From Deltaproteobacteria bacterium (GTDB lineage: Bacteria > Desulfobacterota > Desulfarculia > Adiutricales > Adiutricaceae): a stretch of DNA of 64,000 bases. Position numbers and translations under genes: made by a program. Positions 59,012 through 64,000 of the stretch are shown here, piece by piece. The stretch is from assembly GCA_031264145.1 (NCBI GenBank), contig JAISEK010000148.1, positions 1-64,000 of the forward strand, in the 5' to 3' direction. Within the stretch, counting starts at the first letter, position 1, and every line of letters starts with the position of its first letter. Below the pieces are notes generated by a model. The model was given only the letters and a program-made list of their open reading frames with translations, did no database searches and was not told the origin of the DNA.

Positions 59012-59741
59012 CCCGCCGTCCCTGGGGGCCGTGGCGGGCCAGCCCGCCACGGCCCAGCGGAAGAGGGCCTTTCGTCGTCCTTGTGGCCGGAACCTGGCGG
59101 ACCTCTAAGTCATAAATTTATTTTTATATGTTTTTTACTTATTTTTTGACTATTTTTAAATAAATAACTCATTTTTCTTGTCTTTCACACGACCTAGGCT
59201 GGCCAGCCATAATCACGGCCCAGGCCAAGCGACCGATATGAAGGCCTAATCGCCAAGGGCGCCAGGGGCCTTCAAAACGCTGGACTTTGCCGCCCAAGTG
59301 GGCTAAACTGGAATAACTTCCAAAATAGGAAGTTTGGTGGGGCCCGCCGGCGCCAGGCTTTTTGACAAGGGCCAACGAAAGCGGGGGGCCGGCCTGGTTT
59401 TGACACAATATTTTGGCCTGACGGCACTGACAATCACCTCAGTGGTTGCCTTTTACCCTGTCTGGCCACCCAAAGTTCTTAACGCGACCAATATCCTTGG
59501 CCGCCGCCCTGGACGCATGACCGAAAGACTCTGGACTGGCTGGGCCAGCGGGCGCGTCGGGATGGCTTTCCTGGCCGGCCAGGCCCCTGGCCGTCGGTCA
59601 CGGCGCCGAGGACGGAAATGGGCTTTCAGGGGCACCTCCCGACCTCACGCGATAGGCGGCCGCCAGCACTCAAGGGTTTGAGGAATCAAACCCCCATCCG
59701 TCCCCCGACTTTTGGTCGCGGGCTTGATTCGGGTCAATCCT

Positions 59742-60263
59742 ATGAGCAACGCCACTTCAGCAAGAACCCAGCCGGAACCAAGCAAGGGCCGCGCGGCCGG
59801 TCAGGAGGGCAAGTTCCTGACCTTCTCCCTGGCCAACGAGGAATACGGCATCGGCATTCTCAAGGTCCGCGAAATCATCGGCATGATGCCCATACGCTCG
59901 GTGCCGCAGACCCCCGGCTTCGTCAAGGGGGTCATCAACCTGCGCGGCAAGGTCATCCCCGTGGTGGACCTGAGGCTCAAGTTCGCCATGAGCGAGGCCG
60001 AATACACCGAGCGGACCAGCATCATCGTGGTCGACGTGGCCGTCAACCCAGAGAAATTCATCCACATAGGCATCGTCGTGGACTACGTCTCCGAGGTGGT
60101 CAACATAAAGGCCGACGAGATAGAGGCCGCCCCGGCCTTCGGCTCCAGGCTCAATACCGAGTACATTCTGGGCATGGCCAAGATTGGCAAGGGCGTCAAG
60201 ATCCTCCTGGACATCGACCGAATCCTGGCCGGCGAGGAACTGTCTGGTCTGGGCATCTTCTAG
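59742..60263 (+). CDS. cheW: Chemotaxis protein CheW
   Basis: FLTFSLANEEYGIGILKVREIIGMMPIRSVPQTPGFVKGVINLRGKVIPVVDLRLKF. Confidence 0.96.
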   Translation: MSNATSARTQPEPSKGRAAGQEGKFLTFSLANEEYGIGILKVREIIGMMPIRSVPQTPGFVKGVINLRGKVIPVVDLRLKFAMSEAEYTERTSIIVVDVAVNPEKFIHIGIVVDYVSEVVNIKADEIEAAPAFGSRLNTEYILGMAKIGKGVKILLDIDRILAGEELSGLGIF

Positions 60264-60269
60264 CCTGAC

Positions 60270-60300
60270 CGCCGCCGGGCCAGGGTTTGGCCCGGCGGCG
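60270..60300 (+). terminator. GC-rich hairpin downstream of cheW
   Basis: CGCCGCCGGGCC-AGGGTTT-GGCCCGGCGGCG; no immediate U-run. Confidence 0.55.
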
Positions 60301-60976
60301 GGGCTGCCGACACCACGAGGGGCCATTCTTGGTCCCCGTTTTTTTTTCTTGAGGCTGCGGTCGCCTGTTCCTGTCCCGTTTTCCCGAACCGTTCCCCTGG
60401 CCTCCCGTTTACTGGCCCACAGGTCAGATTAGATCCATGCGAGGCCGGGTCCGTCCAGGACTTTCTTGGGCTGGCCATCTGACGTGGTAGGCACCCGCTT
60501 CCCAAATGTCGACATCCAATCCCAACCCGACTCTTGCCCAAGCCATTCCCCAGTAGCCCATATCCAGCAAGGATCGTCCGGCTCGTTTCTTCGGGAACAC
60601 CAGGTGGCCAGACGGGATTCTTTTGGAAATCTTGGCCTTCGTGGACGCTCGATTTCATGAGTGAAATTTTATCATAGATTTCCGTTAGATATATTGCCAA
60701 TCCAAGATAATAATATTAAACTAATTATTATAATGATTTTATTAATATTGTAATTTATCATATATAGCTTCAATAAAATAATTATTTATAAAAATTTAAT
60801 ATTAAAATAATATATAGGCTTGTTTGCCGCCAATTTCGGCGGATTGAACTTGAAACAGTATCTATCTAAGGGCAAAGGAAGGCCTATCAAAGGAATGTCA
60901 GGCCAAAAACGAGGCCGGGCCGGGGGCCGCCAGGGAAAACCTGGAGGCCTTCTTCTTGGGCGGGGGATGGGCCGGT

Positions 60977-61798
60977 TCACTTGAGGATGGCGACCAGGGG
61001 CCGGTGGAGGGACTTGCCGGTGGCCAGGAGGCTCTCGCTGCGCTCCAGGACGAATGGCTGCCCGAAAACGTCGCTCAGCACGCCCCCGGCCTCGGACACC
61101 AGGAGACAGCCGGCGGCCACGTCCCAGGGCTTGATGCCGTACTCCCAGTAGCCGTCGGCCCGCCCGGCCGCCAGGTAGGCCAAATCCAAGGAGGCCGATC
61201 CGGCCCGCCTGACGGCCCTGACCATTGGCAGGACCCGGCCCAAGGGCCCAAGGATCTCCTCTGGGCGGTTGGCCACGTCATAGGGAAAGCCGGTGTTGAT
61301 GAGGGCCTCGCCGGGATTGGAGATGTCGGTGACCCTCATCTTTTCCTCTACCACGCCCCGTCCGGGCAGTTCCTGGCTGCGGAAGGCCCCGCCGCCCTCG
61401 AAGGCCCAGAAGGTCTCCCGCAGGACCGGGGCCACTATGGCGGCGGCCAGGGGCCTGGGAGGGCGGCCGGGGACAAGCAGGCAGCAGCCCACAGAGACCG
61501 AGAAGAAGGGGTGGCTGCGGGTGAAGTTGGTGGTCCCGTCAAGTGGATCGACGTACCAGCGGTAGGGCGAGTTGTTGCCGGAGAAGCCCGTTTCCTCGGC
61601 CAGGACTGAGTGGCCGGGAAAACTGCGGGCGATTACTCCCCGGACGATCTTTTCCGAGCCCAGATCGTACTTGGTGACCAGGTCTATGGCGCCCTTGAGG
61701 TTGACCTCCACGGTCCGGCCATAGCCTTCCAGCAGGTGCGTGGCCCCGGCCCTGGCAGCCTCGACGGCCACGTTCAAGAGATTTTCCGGCCTTTCCAT
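60977..61798 (-). CDS. suhB: Inositol monophosphatase family protein (SuhB-like)
   Basis: HSVLAEETGFSGN; RWYVDPLDGTTNFTRSHPFFSVSVG; IKPWDVAAGCLLVSEAGG. Confidence 0.93.
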   Translation of the reverse strand: MERPENLLNVAVEAARAGATHLLEGYGRTVEVNLKGAIDLVTKYDLGSEKIVRGVIARSFPGHSVLAEETGFSGNNSPYRWYVDPLDGTTNFTRSHPFFSVSVGCCLLVPGRPPRPLAAAIVAPVLRETFWAFEGGGAFRSQELPGRGVVEEKMRVTDISNPGEALINTGFPYDVANRPEEILGPLGRVLPMVRAVRRAGSASLDLAYLAAGRADGYWEYGIKPWDVAAGCLLVSEAGGVLSDVFGQPFVLERSESLLATGKSLHRPLVAILK

Positions 61799-62219
61799 CC
61801 AAACGGCTCCTTTCCAGGTCCCAACCGACTTCTTTCAGGCGGCCTATTGGTCACGGCCTCCCCAAAGGGCAGCGACGCCTTGAGGGTTACGGGGGAACAT
61901 GCAGCATGGCCCCGGAACGGCGCGGGGCCACTGGCTGGCCAGGCCTGGAAGGTCTGGTCAAGAATGGGCGATAGGCGATAATACCACCATCTGACGGGAA
62001 AATTCAAGAGTTTCTGTTATCTATATAGATAAAAGGGCACCATAATAATCTAGGCATAAAATCTGGCATATGGAAATCTGTTAACTACGGTTTATGCTCC
62101 CCCAGAGCCTATATATTATTGTTCATTACCAGCGTTCGTTTTTTTGGCAAAAAATAACTTACGGCTCGTTTCTTACTGAAAATGCCGTTAATTGCCCAGG
62201 CCCAAAAATACTCAAATAG

Positions 62220-62560
62220 CTAAAAAAATCTGATCTTGATCATACAAAAATATACTAAATTAAGATATTAAATACTTAATAGAAAGTAAAAAGTTATTTT
62301 ATTATTTATATACAATTAAATATACTCAACATAGTAAATTATACTATTTAAATATATAATTATATTTAAATAGTATTTTCTGATACTGTAATAGCCCATT
62401 ATATATTTATAACAATATTAGATCTATTATATAGTATAAATTTAATTTTCTATAATTTATATTATTATTTATAACTTTAACTCAATTTTAATATATATTT
62501 TGCTATTTATATATCTAATAAATACATATAACTATATAATTATTTGCTATTATCTAGTGA
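62220..62560. other. Extreme AT-rich intergenic tract
   Basis: Almost only A/T, between GC-rich genes. Confidence 0.9.
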
Positions 62561-62897
62561 ACGGCTTCTTTCCATAGATTGGCCAAGTGGAAAAAAACTA
62601 ACACAAAAAAAACACCTAAAGGCCTCCCGGCGGGGGCCATTCCCGTCAACAGGGGGGGCATGGACGGGAAAAACCGACGGAAAACCCAAAAAGACCCCAA
62701 AAGCCATCTTTGCCCCTGGCCGAGATCTTGTGGTAAGATGTCCGATGGACAACAGTTTGGGCCCTGTGGCCTCTTTGCCGGCCGCGGCCCTCGGCATCGA
62801 CGCGAAAAAACAATATCGAATCCCCGGTCCAGGTCCCGGCCCCGCAAGGCCAGGGACCGCCGCCGGTCAGAACCAACGGCGCCATATAGAGGGGTCA

Positions 62898-64000
62898 ATG
62901 GCCAGAGCCAACCAAGGCAAGTTCACGCTTGAATACCTCCTTAACCTGCTTCTCAACGCCGGTCTCATCGGCCAACAGCAGACGGAGAGCATCGCCTCCG
63001 ACTATCGGACGGCCATAAAGAGCATCCGCCCAAGGGGCGGGGGGACCACGGAGGGCCAGATCCCCACCGATCCCCTGGACTACATCGTCAGCCTCAAGCT
63101 TCCCCTGGCCGGTGCGGTCGAGGGCCGTCTCATCGACGACGACGTCCTGGCCCATCTGATGGCCAGCGACAGCGGCCTTAAGTATCTCAGGGTCGAGCAG
63201 CGGGAGCTGAACATTGAGTACATCACCCGCCTCCTGCCCCGCTCGTTCGCCTTCAAGCACCTGGTCCTGCCCCTGGGCGTGGAGGGGGCCGTCCTCAACG
63301 TGGCCGTCCGCCACCCCTTCTACCAGGCCGTGCTGGAGGACGTCAGGAGGGTGGCCAACCTCAACACCCAGCCGGTCATCCTGAGCCAAGGGAATATCAG
63401 AAAGCTCATCGGCGACATCTACGCCTTCAACATCTCGGTCAAGGGGGCCACGGGCCAGTACGAGGGTGGCTCGACCACCGGCCTGGACGTGACCAACCTC
63501 GAGCAGTACGTAAAGCTCAAAAACGCATCGGAGATCTCTGACGACGACCAGCACATCAAGAACCTCATCGACCTCCTTTTCGCCGAGGCCTTCGAGGGAC
63601 ACGCCTCGGACATCCACCTGGAGCCCAAAAGGGAACACCTCCTGGTCCGGATGCGCTTCGACGGCATCCTCCACGACATGTACAGCCTGCCGGGGGTCAT
63701 CCACTCGGCCATGGTCTCCCGCATCAAGACCATCTCCAGGCTGGACATCGCCGAGCGCCGGCGTCCCCAGGACGGCCGCATAAAGATTGCCCACAAGGAC
63801 AGCGAGGCCGAAATCCGCGTCTCCACGGTGCCCGTCGCCTTCGGGGAAAAGGTGGTCCTTAGGATCCTGAACCCGGAGGCCCTGTTCCTGGATCTCAAGA
63901 CCATGTTCTTCAACCCCGCCGACTACGAGAAGTGGTCCGGATTCGCGGCCACCCCCCACGGCATCATCCTGGTCTCGGGGCCGACCGGCAGCGGCAAGAC
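62898..64000 (+). CDS. GspE/PilB-type secretion/pilus ATPase, truncated by window end (missing from ORF track)
   Basis: MARANQGKFTLEYLLNLLLNAGLIGQQQ...HASDIHLEPKREHLLVRMRFDGILHDM...SRIKTISRLDIAERRRPQDGRIKI...GIILVSGPTGSGKT; open to 64000. Confidence 0.93.
   Translation, partial: MARANQGKFTLEYLLNLLLNAGLIGQQQTESIASDYRTAIKSIRPRGGGTTEGQIPTDPLDYIVSLKLPLAGAVEGRLIDDDVLAHLMASDSGLKYLRVEQRELNIEYITRLLPRSFAFKHLVLPLGVEGAVLNVAVRHPFYQAVLEDVRRVANLNTQPVILSQGNIRKLIGDIYAFNISVKGATGQYEGGSTTGLDVTNLEQYVKLKNASEISDDDQHIKNLIDLLFAEAFEGHASDIHLEPKREHLLVRMRFDGILHDMYSLPGVIHSAMVSRIKTISRLDIAERRRPQDGRIKIAHKDSEAEIRVSTVPVAFGEKVVLRILNPEALFLDLKTMFFNPADYEKWSGFAATPHGIILVSGPTGSGK

Noticed and set aside
1-64000. CRISPR array
   Set aside because: No regularly spaced short direct repeats noticed and no cas-like products in the ORF track.

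Overview
The window reads as a chromosomal segment of a GC-rich, probably deltaproteobacterial (Desulfobacterota-like) genome; the taxonomy is inferred from gene content only. Housekeeping and transport operons alternate with very AT-rich intergenic tracts and decayed accessory DNA. Confident content: flagellin with a sigma-28-type promoter, tsaB-rseP, livJHMGF, an MCE/Mla lipid-transport operon with a GldG-like auxiliary gene, an HD-GYP/histidine-kinase pair, a hydantoinase, pheT-ihfA-merR-cheR, leuA, ykgJ-pfk, tRNA-Thr(CGT), a HAD/UbiE/peroxiredoxin cluster, cheW, suhB, and the 5' part of a GspE/PilB ATPase running off the window end. Accessory content: an AAA-ATPase + DUF4276 pair, RhuM/Bro-N/integrase/IS630 remnants, a complete ~2.0 kb AT-rich IS with 28-bp TIRs and a 9-bp target duplication, a diverged pair of MITE-like repeats, and a coupled two-gene cassette of unknown function (orf145-orf799). 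The strongest hunt results are (i) a leucine attenuator upstream of leuA (leader peptide ...DPLLLSLLLSLD... followed by a terminator), absent from the ORF track; (ii) the orf145-orf799 cassette; (iii) two paralogous small exported proteins; (iv) the IS with a convergent passenger ORF; and (v) large perfect palindromes inside two coding regions. Family calls are from recognition of translated motifs, with no database search.
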